From Tenrec ecaudatus (lineage: Eukaryota > Chordata > Mammalia > Afrosoricida > Tenrecidae), in the NCBI RefSeq assembly GCF_050624435.1, contig NC_134530.1, positions 142,206,721 through 142,270,720 on the forward strand: a stretch of 64,000 nt of DNA, given 5' to 3'. How positions within the stretch are numbered: the stretch's first letter is position 1; each line of letters starts with the position of its first letter. A model generated the notes under the pieces. That model worked only from the letters and a program-made list of their open reading frames with translations. It was not told the DNA's origin and ran no database searches. Shown here piece by piece: positions 12,720 to 25,089 of the stretch. The translations under genes and the position numbers were made by a program.

Positions 12720-13370
12720 CAAAACAATATGAATCCTACCTGATTGGACACAGTGCAACCCAACAGTTGGAGAGCTCAAGAGAAAATCCCGAATACCTTA
12801 GGAATGTCTACCCCATCATTACATCTTTCTGCTCTTTGGCTCACAATGATTCTCTGTCCCACATTCTGAGTGGTTCCGGCCATGTTATTATAGGTCTTAG
12901 ATGAAGAATGCTGGCCAGGAGGAAAGAGTGCCTGACGCATAACTGAACTATGCCTGCTTCAACAAGCTTCCTGCTTGCCCTCCTTGCATCAACAGGAAGG
13001 GTGATATTAAAGAGAAAATCAGTGAGAACTCACTGAATTACAAGGGAGAGAACTTGAGTTTTTAAAGGTCTTTGAGAAACACCCACATCTTTTATCTGAA
13101 CCAAGACGTGTGAGTTCACCAAGAGTGTCAGCCAAACCACCTCAGATTCTCTCTCTCCTCGGTGATTCCTAATAAGAGCAATGGCCATTGTATACTTCAT
13201 TGTGGATGGATGCCTAACATTAGCTGACCCGTGTGTACGAGGCATTGTGTTGGCCCTCAAGAATTCACCTTTTTTTCTTCTTACCAAGATTATGGATAGT
13301 TGCTCTTTTAGTCAACTGGACAAGTTGATTTTCAAAACCAGCCAGCAATGTGTTGGGGGAAAAAACAAAA
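12720..13370. other. Unclassified intron sequence
   Basis: No gene or clear repeat recognised. Confidence 0.5.
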
Positions 13371-13374
13371 CTGT

Positions 13375-13560
13375 TCATCACCTTTGACCTAGAAATCCCA
13401 CTTTAGGAAATATAAAGCTTAAAGAAATAATCCTGCAAGAGGAATAGTATCTGTCAGACATTTGTTGGCATGCTATTTATAAAAGAGAACTGGGGAAAAA
13501 TACAACCTAATGACTGATAATATAAATAAATAAAGCCCATATCAATAAGGTAGGCAGTAT
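13375..13560 (+). repeat. Ancient L1 ORF2/3'UTR fragment
   Basis: Resembles the L1M segment AGAAATCCCACTTTAGGAA ... AAAGAAATAATCCTGCAAG ... TTTATAAAAGAGAACTGG that follows the ORF2 C-terminus. Confidence 0.55.
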
Positions 13561-13568
13561 TTCACTAG

Positions 13569-13780
13569 AGGAGCCCTGGTGGAGGAGTGGGTTATGAGTT
13601 GGCCTGCTAACAGCAAGGTCAGTAGTTCAAAGCCACCAGCCTCTCCTTAGGGGAGAGAGGAGCCTTTCTACTCCCATTAAGATTTATAGTCTCAGAAACC
13701 CACAGGGTGGTTCTCTGCCATCCTATAGGGTCAATAGGAGTCAGAATCGACTCGACAGTGAGTTTGGAGCTTGGTTTTTA
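13569..13780 (+). repeat. AfroSINE, nearly full length
   Basis: One of the best copies: head AGGAGCCCTGGTGGAGGAG, B-box region GGTCAGTAGTTCAAAGCC, tail GAGTCAGAATCGACTCGACA. It serves as the reference for the others in the window. Confidence 0.92.
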
Positions 13781-13959
13781 TTTATCACGTTCATGCTACT
13801 TTATAATCTTTGATGTGACTTTAAGAAAATTACTCAGTCCCTCCAAATTCAGCTTCTTCCGCAATAATTAAATCCCGTACAGAACATTCAGCTACCTTTA
13901 GAAGCAGGTATCAATAATGCTGAACACAATAATATTCGCTAAGGAATTGTTAAAGCTGC

Positions 13960-14155
13960 TAGCTTATTTATAGCTGACAATGTGGGAAGCAAGCTCTGCG
14001 CTTTGAACTTGTCATCGCATCCAAGCCTCACAACAACATGGTCATGGGGAGGCAGCTGAGAGTATAAAGACATAAAAGAACTCGCCTAAGCTACACAGCA
14101 ATTTAGTAGCTGATCCAAGATTTGAACTCAAAGCCCACTGACTTTTCCCTACACC
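13960..14155 (-). repeat. MIR SINE
   Basis: Antisense MIR: CCTCACAACAACATGGTCAT, then GATTTGAACTCAAAGCCCAC and TCCCTACACCATG. Confidence 0.75.
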
Positions 14156-14169
14156 ATGAGCCCCGAGTT

Positions 14170-14275
14170 ATTAGAGAAAATAGAGGCACAGCTCAGAGAA
14201 ATGGAGCAGAAGAGGCTCAGAGATTGCAAAGCCAGTTAGTTAAGGAGTCAGGATTTGGACGCAGCTCTCTGAAAA
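14170..14275 (-). repeat. MIR SINE fragment
   Basis: Second antisense MIR-like piece (GAGGCTCAGAGATTGCAAAG ... CAGGATTTGGACGCAGC) directly after the first. Confidence 0.55.
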
Positions 14276-14589
14276 TCATATGGAGCACTGTTTCTGTCTT
14301 TTGCTCTATCACGGTTGTCACGTATGAAGTTGCTAAAAGAATTATGGGGCTAGATAAAAGACAGTATTTTCAAAGCCACCATATTCCAAGTTTTAGGTTC
14401 AATGACTCTAAATACAAGCTCCAAAGAATAACAGAATACAGTCAAAAAGAAAAAATTGGAATAGCTCAGCAAAATGATAATAAGCCGGGGTGAAGGGGTG
14501 GGGGAGAAGAACAATGGAAATGTCTATGACTATGAAAATATTAGATGATGAGGTGGAGCTATAGAAGGGAAATAATCTTCCTATAAGTA

Positions 14590-15117
14590 TGTGCTAGTCC
14601 GGGTTGACTAGAGAAACAAATCCATGAACACTCAAATATGTTTTAGAGAGCGCTTTATAGCAAAGAGCAATTATATATTGAGAAAATATCCCACCCCAGT
14701 CCAGATCAAGTCCGATATTAGCCCATAAGTCCAATACTATTCCATAAATCCCTCTTGAAACTCACACACACAAGCAGTGATGCAAAATGGAGGAAGATCC
14801 TCGGACCAGTGAGTGGAAAGTCTTGTGGATCCAGGGGCAGTGGGTGCCCCTCCAGTGCTCTGGCTGCCATCAGCATGGATTAAAGTGGCTCGTCAACAGG
14901 ACAGTGAAGCAGAGAGTGGTTCCTCACAGGTATCAGCAAGTCTCTGCATGGCTTGTCAACAGGAAGACAAAGCAGACAGAGAGGACGTACCAGGATCCTC
15001 ATGAGAAGGCCATGCCTACAAGGAGGCATCATCAGACTGTTACCTGATTGACAAGCTAAACTCCACCCCTTTACTCTTAATACCCACAAGTTGACATGAG
15101 ATTATGTAACTACCACA
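14590..15117 (-). repeat. Solo LTR, family A
   Basis: 528 bp in reverse orientation, TGTGCTAGTCC...GTAACTACCACA, flanked by the perfect 5-bp duplication AAGTA on both sides (14585-14589, 15118-15122). Confidence 0.9.
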
Positions 15118-15229
15118 AAGTATCTACTATGTTCCTGGACCACAATCTATCATTTTGTCAGCCTACTATGGTGGCTTTGCCTTGCTGGAAACTACAAAAC
15201 CAAACTCACCACCATCAAGTCAATTCCTG

Positions 15230-17440
15230 GAATTCAAATAGCAACAAGGTGACCTCTGGTAGAAGGCTTTCAGTGGCACTACCAGACTGGAGAGAGTAAG
15301 CAGCGCGAATAAGTGACTCGTTCCTGAGAAAATAGCCACCAAAAACCTTCTGAATGGAAGCAGAGCACTGTGAGATGTAGTGCCTGAAGACGCACCTCAC
15401 AGGTTGGAAGGCACTTAAAATACAACGAGAGAAGAGCTACCTTCTGAGATGGAACCAACCTTAATAGAGCAAAGCTTTCAGGACTTTCATTTGCTGATGG
15501 GGAATAACTCAAAAGGAGAAGAAACAGCTTCAAACACTGACTAATAATCTGAACATTCAGTGTGCAAAGTATGAGTCTAGGAAAGATGGAAGGAATCAAA
15601 AATTAAGTGCAATGGATACAGATCAATATCCTAGGCAATGGTGACCTGAAATCAACCAGTATGAGCATTATGAATTGGAAAATCATAGTTTATTATACTG
15701 TGAATGATAAACTCAAGAGGAATGGTATCACATGCATTTTTTTAATTTCAATATTGTGAAGTACAATTCTATGATAGGATAATACCTATGCACTTAGGAG
15801 GAAGACTAGTTAATGAGATCATTATTCAAATTTGCATACAACCCATTAAGGCTGAAGAGTTCTACCAACATTTTCAGGCTGAAAGAGGTCCAACATGCAA
15901 TCAAGAGGCGCTGATAGTAACTAGTGACTAGGATTGGTAGGATTGGTAGTTGGAACTAGAGTGGTGGTGATAAAAGCAAACCTGGAGATCACATAATGAA
16001 ATTTTGAAAAACCCAAGATTTATTCATTGAGAATACCATGTGTTCCACACCACAAATGGCAACTGTGCATGTGGAATTTGCCAGATGGGATACACAGGAA
16101 TCACACCAACCACACCTGTGTAAAAAGAAGATGGTGAAGCTCAATATCATCAGCCGGAATGTGCAGCCACTACCAACTGCTCCATGCAAGTTCTGGTGGA
16201 AGCTGAAGAAAATTAAAACAAGCCTGTGAGCAACACAATGTGACCTTCAGTATACCCCACCTGAACTTAGAGAACATCTCCTGACTAGATTTGGTACATT
16301 ATTAAACACTAATAAGCAAAGATCAGATGAGTTGAGAGATGACATCACGAACATCATACAGGAAGAAATCAACAAGTCATTAAAAATACAGGAGAGAAAG
16401 AAAAGGCCAAATGGATGTCGGGACAGACTCTGAAACTTGCTCTTGAATGTAGAGTAATTAAGGCAAATGGAAGAAATGGTGACGTAAAAGATCTGAACAG
16501 AATGTTTCAAATGTGCAAAGACCTGGAGTTAGAAAACCAAAGGGAAACAGAGCCTGTCTCTAAAATGACTGAAAAGGACCAAAATAAAAAGGCCACAAGC
16601 CTCGAGTTGCAGTGCTGGAAGTTTCTGTAGCCGAAAACATTAAGCGAGGCAGGGAGCATCAAGAGAAAGTCGAAGGAAAATGCAGAGTCACTCTGCCAAA
16701 AAGAACCGGTGACATCCAACCATCTCAACAGGTGGTCAGCAAATGGTCAAGAACTAATGGTATTTGAGGGAATAAAGTCCAAGCTGCACTGGGAGCATTA
16801 GGCAAAAGCAAGGCCCGAGGAAGTTTATGGAACAGCAAGTGAAATGTTTCCATGAGCGGATGAAGCCCTGGGGCGTTCACCTGTCCATGCCGAGACAGCT
16901 ACTGACTGGCCCATGCCACAGGAAGGTGATCCAACAGGATGAAGAGATGTCATAAAAATGAAATGCAACAATAACTTTGCGGAAGATCATTTGAAAATGT
17001 TTGCAGTAGTCAAATGCCAGGGAACTGCCAGAAATTCAAGTTGGATTCAGAGCAAGGGACACCACTGCTGAGCTTGGCCAGACACCGAGAGTACCAGAAA
17101 GGTGTTTACGTGCGTTCGGCTGACTGCGCAAAGGCACTGGACTGTGTGCCCCCAGACAAACAATGGTGAGCATGGCGAAGCAGGGGATTCCAAAACATGC
17201 TCGTGTGGGACCTGTGCTTAGACCACGAGGCAGTCACTGGAACAGAACAAGGGAAGACTGCACGGTTTCAAATCAGGAAAGGTGCTGTATCCTGTCACTG
17301 AGGCAATCCGTCTGCTCAGGAGAATGAGGCACCAGGATTAGAGGAAGGCACTTAACAACCTGAGATATGCAAAGTGCACAACTTCCTTGTTGAAAGTGAA
17401 GAAGATTTGAAGCACTTGCTGATGAAGATCCAACACTTTG
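15230..17440 (+). repeat. RTE LINE, endonuclease and reverse transcriptase region
   Basis: Long sense copy. The 5' leader and endonuclease start (TTTCAGGACTTTCATTTGCT near 15478), the middle of the frame (TTAGAGAACATCTCCTGACT near 16268) and the reverse-transcriptase part ending at TTGAAGCACTTGCTGATGAA (about 17406) are in the right order. Frameshifts, stops and internal deletions make it inactive. It continues at 17716 after a microsatellite and a SINE. Confidence 0.85.
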
Positions 17441-17537
17441 TGTGTATATACATGTGTGTGTGTATGTATGTGTGTGTGTATAGATAGATACATACATAGA
17501 TACACAGATACATAGATACATAGATAGAGATAGATAT
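17438..17537. repeat. Compound microsatellite (TG/TATG/GATA)n
   Basis: TG repeats followed by TATG and GATA/CATA repeats, inside the interrupted RTE. Confidence 0.85.
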
Positions 17538-17539
17538 GA

Positions 17540-17715
17540 TCACTGCCATGGGGTCAATGCTGACTCATAACAACCCACTGTGGGTTTCTGAGTCTAGAAC
17601 TGTTTACAGGAGTAGAAAGCCCAGAAATTTTCCCTCATATCTGCTGGTGGTTTTGAACTGCCGATCATGTGAATGACAGCCCAAACAAGTAACCACTATA
17701 CCATCGGGGGTTCCC
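17540..17715 (-). repeat. AfroSINE inside RTE
   Basis: Antisense copy ending GTAACCACTATACCATCGGG. Together with the microsatellite it occupies a gap in the RTE of roughly 600 consensus bases. Confidence 0.85.
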
Positions 17716-17905
17716 TATTAGGAGGGATCAGTCCCTGGGAAAACACATCATGCTTAGTAAAAAGGGGGGGTCAGCAAAAAAGAGGAAGCCCCTCAACGAG
17801 ATGTATTGATACAGGGTCTTCAACAATGGGCTCAAACACAACAACTGTTGTCATGATGGGGTAGCTCTAAGTTGAAACTGACACAATAGTATATAACAAC
17901 CTGTT
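17716..17905 (+). repeat. RTE LINE 3' end
   Basis: GGAGGGATCAGTCCCTGGGA through AGAGGAAGCCCCTCAACGAG to CAACAATGGGCTCAAACACA, the usual end of the afrotherian RTE; same element as 15230-17440. Confidence 0.8.
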
Positions 17906-18049
17906 CCTGATTAGTGATTGCCCTTCTTAGTTCTCTTGTTCTTAGCTGTGAAGCACAGATTATTTCACAAACACGAAAAAATGGACTTGCCCAGTCACCC
18001 AACTAGTGGGATTGGAGTCCATGTTCTTTCCAGATACAAGGATAAAGTA

Positions 18050-18580
18050 TGTGGTAGTGACATTATCTCGTGTCAACTTGAGGGTAATAAGAGTAAAGGG
18101 GTGGAGCCTAGTCTGACAATCAGGTCACAGCCTGATGATACCTCCTTGTAAGCATGGCCTTCTCATGAGGAGTCTGGGAATTTCCTTTAGCTTTGTCTTC
18201 GTCTTCCTGTTGACAACCCCGTGGAGACTTGCTGAGACCCGAGAGGAACAGGTCCCTGCTTCACCTTCCTGCTGTGAGGAGCCACACTCGGAGAGCTGGA
18301 GGAGCCATGTGGAGAGACCTGAGCCAGTGCTGAGATGCTGCCACCGCCTCTGGATCCACAAGACTTTTCACCCAGCAATCTGGAATCTTCCTGCATTCAG
18401 CTTTGTTGCATGTGTGCGTGAGTCTGAAGAATAATTTATGGACTAGTATCGGACATATGGACGTGATCTGGACTGGCCTGGGATGTTTTCTCAATATACA
18501 ATTGCTCTTTGATATAAAGCTCTCTCTTACACACATTGGTGTCACTGGATCTGTTTCTCTAGCCAACCCGGTCTAATGTA
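18050..18580 (+). repeat. Solo LTR, family A
   Basis: TGTGGTAGTGACATTATCTC ... GGTCTAATGTA. Flanks AAGTA and AAGGT are only partly alike, so the duplication is eroded. Confidence 0.82.
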
Positions 18581-18769
18581 AAGGTTTGCTACAAAATCAT
18601 AGAAACCTTTATTAAATAAAAATGTAAAAATATGAAGCTGTTTCTCAGTATCCTATATCCAGGTCTACATACTCCAGAAGGTGTTTCTATCTCTCTAAAC
18701 CTTCCCTGAAGAATTCTGTGCTCTTGGATTTCCATCACGTAAAAATGACAGTTTGAGGAACTTAAAGTG

Positions 18770-19410
18770 TGCTCATTTTAAATTCTTTCCAAACACTGAA
18801 TTCAGAAAGAAAACACTAGTGAGAGAGAATAAGGAATATACGAAGGCCCACAAGTTTGCCCCTGTGTTTTCACGGGTGACCTTCATGGTGCTAGGGACTA
18901 CCTTCAGATCTTCTACCCGTCTTTCACTCATTTTTGAACACGGAACAAGGTATGGGTCCTGTTTCATTCTTCTGTACATGGAGATCCAGTTCTGCCAGCA
19001 CCATTTGTTGAAGAGACTATATCTTCCTCGTGTAATGTGTTTTAGCCCTTTATCAGAAATCCGTTTTCTTTAGGTACATGGATTGTTTCTGGGTTCTCTA
19101 TTCTGTGCCATTGGTTTACATGTCTATCACTGTACCAATATCAAGCTATTTGACCACCTTGGCTATGTAATAGGTTTTGAAATCAGGGCGTGGAGGTCTC
19201 CTTCTTTGTTCTTTGTAGTAGTGCTCTGCTCATCCTGGGTTTCTTTCCTTTCCCCATAAAGCTGGTGACTCATTTTTCCATTTCTTTGAAGAATGACTAG
19301 AGTTTGGATTGGAATTAAATTATATTGATTGATTGCTCTGGATAGTATTGACATGTTCATAATAAAAAAGTGTAGGTGCTGGTTATAAGTCTGGTGTCAG
19401 TCTCCCTAGC
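18770..19410 (-). repeat. L1 ORF2 C-terminal fragment
   Basis: Minus-strand translation shows YRRMKQDPYLVPCSK followed by the region equivalent to VRPxTIK in L1 ORF2 (18773-18979), and further right the GGxTLPDFK-type segment with frameshifts. Truncated at both ends. Confidence 0.8.
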
Positions 19411-22400
19411 CTGTCATTTTTTTTTAATGAATGTGTTTTATCTCTTGGGTTGTAACTAGTTGGCAGCTAGGTCTGGGGTCCAAGCTGCTTGGTACCCCTA
19501 GATAGACAGCACATGAATTTACGTGCGTCGATGAAGAGCTGCTCTCGTTAGAGAAGGGGTAATCGTGCAGAGAAAATAATTAGATCTTTTACCAAAGTGA
19601 GCATGGAAGAATCTCAGATCACTCACCTTTTCTCTTCACTGAAGGTCACCAAATAGAACTATATGTTCAAAATGATGCAGAATTCAAACAAAATTTTAAG
19701 TAGATGAGTAATATCCCGAGTACAGAGCCAGTTGTTTTTTTTAAAAAATAAAATTCAATAAGGATGTAGCTACCAGAGCCTCTGCATAAATTATCTGGAA
19801 TTTAGCTTCCTGTGTTAGAATCTATAGGGATAAAACTGATGTTCATAGCAAATATGTCACGTTCTGTCCTGCCCGAGTGTCTTTGGAAGTGTCACTAGTG
19901 CTCCTCCTGAGTCCCAGAGCTCCAGATCCCAGCTTCTTTCACGAATGAGATCTTGCTAGAGTCTACTGGACCCAACATACAGTGTATGGGCAACTACAGG
20001 ATTCTCTTTTCAAATATTCTGCAATCATAAATAATCTGAACTTGACTATTTCTTCTGTGGCTGGATGTGACCTAGCTTTACTTTAGTCAAAAAAAAGGCT
20101 TTTTTCTAAAATAAATATCCAAGGACTTTCATAATCTTCTACAAAATCTATATTTTGAAAAATCTGTATAGTGGCAAAATTCCCTTTTCCTGCCAGGCAT
20201 TTGCATATGCAATTATGAGAAAATTGCACTAAGGGCATGATAATATTACAACCCAAAAAGAAAGAAATCTTGCAAAAATAAGCAGCTGTTGTGAGCTGGC
20301 TGCAAGCGAGGGCTGGCAGCCTCAGTGTCGCGGGGGCTGGAAGGCATGACTCACGAGTGGCTGGGGCACCACGGATGCTCACTCACGCACCCATTGGGCT
20401 CTGGGGACCACTCACACATGCAAAAAGTGCCTCTAATGTATGCTGCCAATTGCAAAGAGTCAAATGTCTTCATAGCACCCTCTCTGGAATTCTAATGTAT
20501 TAAACACTTCTTTTAATAACCCAAACTCTCTTGCGGGAACAGAGAACAAGTGAGTATGCAAAGTTTGGAAGAGATACCACTGCCACCCTCACGGGAAGCT
20601 GCAGAGGGGGCTGAGAGAAGTCAAATTTCAGAGCAGACTCCAGGACAGTGAGCTTGTTTCTTTGTTGGGTGGTGCTTTGCCTGGTGCGGGTGGTGAGGAG
20701 CAATTCTACTCTGTCCTCCAGGGTTGATCTGAGTCTGAATCAACCTGACCCCGCGGGGGGGGGGGTTGTTTCTTTTTGCCTGAGTGGGAATGATGGGGTG
20801 TAGGGTGCCTGGGCTGTGGGCAGCAGACTGAGGAAATGAGAGGGAATCCACAGGGTGCACTGTGAGACATCGCATAGAGGGGAGAAAGCCATACTGAGTG
20901 GCAGTGGAGGTGAGCAGTAATAACAGGTGGAGAGCCAGGTGCACCTGGCTTCTCAGTCTTTGTCAGCACCTGTCGGCAGCCCAATCACCAGAGCAGAGAA
21001 GCCTGTGGAGGTGAGTATGTCAGGGGTGGGTAACTGCTCAGATAGTGGCCCCAAAGGTGAAGGGGACTTAGATGCAAGTTAAAAGACTGACAATGCATTC
21101 AGATAAGACTTGGGTGTGTGCCGCCAAGGAGGATGGACCAGAGAGGGCAGGGAGACAGCAGTCACCTCAAGCACAGGGAGCTGAAAGGTGGAGCAGTTAA
21201 GTGTGAGGACATGAGAGAGAAAGAGCAGGCTTCCTTCCACCTTTCAGAACCTGAGGGGTCGGTCAGGCAGGGTGGTCCCTCATCCCTCGCCGTTCAGGGT
21301 ACTCCAACAGGCCATCACCTGAGGATCCAGCCAGGCACTCAAGGTATATATTTAAATGTTATCGCAACCAAATGCAAGCAGCACAGTCCTCTGCCAGGAC
21401 GAATGTCACTGAGGCTATGTCATCACTGCTCCGAATAGCTGCCTTGCTGGGGAGGGGAACCGCCGAGGTCTGAACGTCTTGGCACACACTTCATCGTGCA
21501 CACACTCTGCCCATTCAGCTTTCTTGCTAAAGCCTCCTTCCTCTCCTGCAGCCACTCAGGCCTCTGTCCTCTTCCTGGCCCCGGCTCCCTCGCCCACCTG
21601 CGTGCACTTCTGCACTCGCCTTGTAACCAGTGGCCGACTTTCTTTCCTCGAGCTTGCAGAAGCCAGACTCCAAGATCAAGGTTGAGCTTTTCTCCCAGCC
21701 TTCCGAAAGCAGAGAGACGCGGGGTAGTTCATCTTCATGGGAAGTGCGAGAAAAACACCTACAAACGCTGGAGAGGGACTCAAGCCACTCGCACGCACAC
21801 AAAACGCTTTGTGGGGACACACAAACTTGGTGGCTTTAGGGCCATCCTTTGCACATCAGCAATTCAGCCAGAGAAGTACCGCCCACATAGCATTGCTAAC
21901 CATTTGCCATGCCCACTCACACTAATTCCAGGGGCTCCCACCTCGCTGCCCTGTTTTATGAGGGCAAGTCTGTAGTACCCTCACTCAGAAAGCAACATCA
22001 TGGGTGCAGCCTTACTCAGCTTCCAGTGCCCAGAAGCTTCAACAAAGCCCAAAGGAATCGCCATGGAATGCTATTGTTAGTTGCTCCAACTCATCCATAG
22101 CAGAAAGCAACATAGCCCAGCCCTGTACCGACGCATTCAAATCACAACATTACATAGACATACATTCATTCATCCATACACACAAATCCCCATCATCACG
22201 GAACCAAGGCGAAGGCAGCAGATCTACGAAATTACTAAAACGCAAGTAACCCGCAAAGTAGGTAACCGGACTCTAATGTAACTGAAAGCTAATTTTATTA
22301 TTTTAGGTGTTTCTATTTTAAACACAGTGCATTTCCATGCAAAATAGCACGTGTCCTTTTACATTTGCTGAGTGTGACTTGCTCTCCACCACCTCTGCAT

Positions 22401-22520
22401 TTTTCCAGGTATCCCCTCTATCATTCAATAGCTACCTACTGAGACAGACAGCAGATATGGAAAACTTCACTGAAGTTGGCATTGGGGCATGGGAATCAAG
22501 TCCTTATCTTCAACTCTTCC
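19411..22520. other. Unclassified intron sequence
   Basis: Over 3 kb with no gene and no clear repeat. Contains a G-run of about 13 at 20754 and an octamer palindrome at 20199-20212 (see findings). Unclear function; it could include regulatory DNA of VAV3. Confidence 0.5.
20199..20212. promoter_or_regulatory. Octamer/POU-like palindrome
   Basis: ATTTGCAT octamer overlapping the perfect 12-bp palindrome TTGCATATGCAA, a layout known for POU-dimer sites. Inferred only from sequence. Confidence 0.25.
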
Positions 22521-22524
22521 TGCC

Positions 22525-22618
22525 TGGGTGACCTTGAGAAAAGTCCCTTCGCTGGTGCACATCTCGATTTCCTCATCTGCAGAGCAGTGATAAGAACTCA
22601 GCATTGCTGCCACACAGA
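22525..22618 (+). repeat. MIR SINE fragment
   Basis: Sense MIR core GGGTGACCTTGAGAAAAGTC ... TTTCCTCATCTGCAGAG. Confidence 0.65.
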
Positions 22619-22619
22619 C

Positions 22620-23540
22620 AAGAGGACCAAGGAGGGAGCAGGGGAAGAGGGCAGTGAATCTTACTGGGCACCTCTCTTCACATCACGCATTTTAAGGACA
22701 TGATTTTCTTTCGCAGAACCTCTGGGCAACCCAATCAAGCAAGAGCTGAAAGGATGGCACTTCGAAGCCGATCCAAAAGTGCCTCGGAAGACAGGCCTGC
22801 CTGGAGAGCTGCTTCCAAAAGCCGTGGCCTTGAAAATCCCACAGAGCAGTTCCCGTCTGCGCCCAGTTAGAATCCATTCTACAACAGCAACAATAGCCTG
22901 TTCATCAGATTCTCCCCCACAATCCTGAGACGTAGATTCCCCTCTGTCTTGGTCAATCGGATGTGGAAACAGACTCAACAAGAAAGTAACTCCGGGCCCC
23001 GGCAGGTGATGAGTGGGAGCGCTTGGATTCACACATTTCTGTTTGGTGCCAACGCTTTCTCTTCCTCCAGCCTGAGCCTCTGCCACGGGAGAACTAAGCA
23101 GGTGTAAGAAAAGACACAAAGTGCCTGCTACGTCAGCATGCTATTGCACGTGCACGTCTTTGCCTACAGTGTGACAGCTTCTGTACCCTCTCTTCACGGA
23201 GCAGGGCACAGGCACCAAGCAGCCACCCAGGCACCCCTCGGGGCCACTGCAGATTCCGTCCCAGCCACCACAATAAAGCAAACACTGCAATAAAGCAAGT
23301 CACCAGCAGTTTTCGGTTTCCCGCTGCGTATCAAAACTATGCTTTACTTGACACTTCATCTATTAAGTATGTGGTAGAAACACGAAAAAGCTTGAAATAG
23401 TGTGGGAATGACCCAAAAGTGTCACAAAGACATGGAGTGAGCACATTAGGGGAAAAACGTGGTGAGACATTGGTTTGATGCACGGTTGCCACAAACCTTC
23501 TACTTGTTAAGAGAAAATAGATGCACGGTATGTGCTGCAC
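22620..23540. other. Unclassified intron sequence
   Basis: A 152-codon minus-strand open frame (22661-23119) resembles no family I know; no other signal seen. Confidence 0.5.
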
Positions 23541-23544
23541 ACAC

Positions 23545-23685
23545 GGAAGCCAGCTGGCCTGTGCCTGCCAAGGCTGCCCAGCCTCTCCGAGGCAGCAGTG
23601 GGATCAGAACCCAGGTCTCCTGACTCCTAGCCTGGATGCTTTCCACTGAGCCGTGCTGCCTCACTCTCTTGGGGAAAGGCTCCTG
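23545..23685 (-). repeat. MIR SINE
   Basis: Antisense MIR: GATCAGAACCCAGGTCTCCT ... TTTCCACTGAGCCGTGCTGC. Confidence 0.72.
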
Positions 23686-23689
23686 ATAT

Positions 23690-24690
23690 TCGTGGCAGAG
23701 AAAAAGCACGATGCTTATTATTCAGGCCAGCTGTTACAGTTCTATTTTAAGGCAGGCACTTTGAAAATCATGGAAGGTACGTATCAAGTGTATCATCAAA
23801 TATCCCATATTAATTGACCCTTTTGAGAACTCCCATGTGAGCTGCATGTGCTGCCAGCTTCCGGTTAAGCAAGCAACTCAAGAGCTGACTACGCCATCTT
23901 CCAACACATATTTTGTAAGCTCATTCAGATCGCAGCACAAAATACAACCCGAACCCAATTTTCAACAGAAATCAGAAGCAGCTACTTCTCTGGCTCTTCC
24001 TGGTTCTGCCCATCAAATGCCAAGGAAAGGCAGAATATAAGCTTGTGGCTGGCCTTAATATCACACAGGGTCTATGTAAGCAGGGAGGGCGAAAGTGGGA
24101 CATAAAGATATCTAAGCAGCAGCTAATAATAGGGGCCTGTGCATTTACAGGAGGAATGGTTATAAAACAGGGGGGAAGTGTCCCATTTCAAAGCATGCCA
24201 TTTATAACAATGGTGTCCCTGCATCTCAGGGACATGTAGGCATTCTGACAGCTCCAGAGTGGAGCATGCAACCCCGTGTCAGCTGTTACAGGACACAGTC
24301 ATAAAGGCAAGGAAGGGCCAGCTACATCGCTCTCCATTTCACTCATTAACTTTCCTTGGTTTCTCTGCTTTTACTTCCTTGTGTGTCAAAGGTCTGCTCC
24401 CCTTCCCGCTGTGATACATGTGTATAAAGCCACCCAGCTGATAAACTCAATATCCCAAACCAGAAGTACAACGCAATGTCAGATTAGTAAGAGGTGCCCA
24501 CACTAACAATCTCCACAAAGCCTGTCAGAAGCATTTCTCCACGGGAACAGCTCAGGAGAGCAATGCAGGAGGAAACCACACTGCTGCTAACAATACCAAA
24601 ATGAACTCTTTGCTGTGCACTGGCTGATGTGCACGTAGCCTTGCTGATGGGAACTCGGTTCACTTTAAATGTCACTGGTCGCATTTCTCG
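23690..24690. other. Unclassified intron sequence
   Basis: No gene or clear repeat recognised. Confidence 0.5.
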
Positions 24691-24696
24691 GCTTTA

Positions 24697-24738
24697 AATC
24701 CACTCCCATCAAGTCCATTCTGACTCATCGTGAGTCTG
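24697..24738 (-). repeat. AfroSINE tail fragment
   Basis: ACTCCCATCAAGTCCATTCT followed by GACTCATCGTGA is the antisense AfroSINE 3' end; the rest is lost. Confidence 0.55.
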
Positions 24739-24739
24739 T

Positions 24740-24868
24740 GTGGCGCCCTAGTGGTACAGTGGTTAAGGGCTTGGATGCTAACCAAAAGATCAATAGTTCA
24801 AACCCAGCAGCTACTCAGGACAGATGTATCACTGCTTCTGTAAAGATTACGGTCTTGAAAACCTGATG
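24740..24868 (+). repeat. AfroSINE
   Basis: Head GGCGCCCTAGTGGTACAGTG with B-box region AGTTCAAACCC, truncated at the 3' side by the next copy. Confidence 0.82.
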
Positions 24869-24871
24869 GGA

Positions 24872-25078
24872 CCATAGAGGTGGCGTAGTGGTTACACACG
24901 GGGGCTGAAATCCGCAATGCCAGCACTTTGAAAGCACCACACAGTCTGTGGGAGCAAGAGGGACTTCCTACTCCTGTAAAGAGTTACTAGTTTTAGAAGC
25001 CCACAGAGGTGGATCTACCCTGGCACAGAGGAACACTATGAGCCAGCATCAACGCGATGCCAATGCGTTCCCTTTGGA
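24872..25078 (+). repeat. AfroSINE
   Basis: Begins AGAGGTGGCGTAGTGGTTAC and ends CAACGCGATGCCAATGCG; directly follows the previous copy. Confidence 0.82.
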
Positions 25079-25089
25079 GTGATCTTGAC

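Noticed and set aside
18773-18979. 68-codon minus-strand frame as a possible gene
   Set aside because: It is a fragment of L1 ORF2.
22661-23119. 152-codon minus-strand open frame
   Set aside because: No recognisable domain, no splice or promoter context and mammalian intron location; probably chance.
23545-23685. tRNA-like block
   Set aside because: It is the tRNA-derived head of an old MIR; no cloverleaf is kept.
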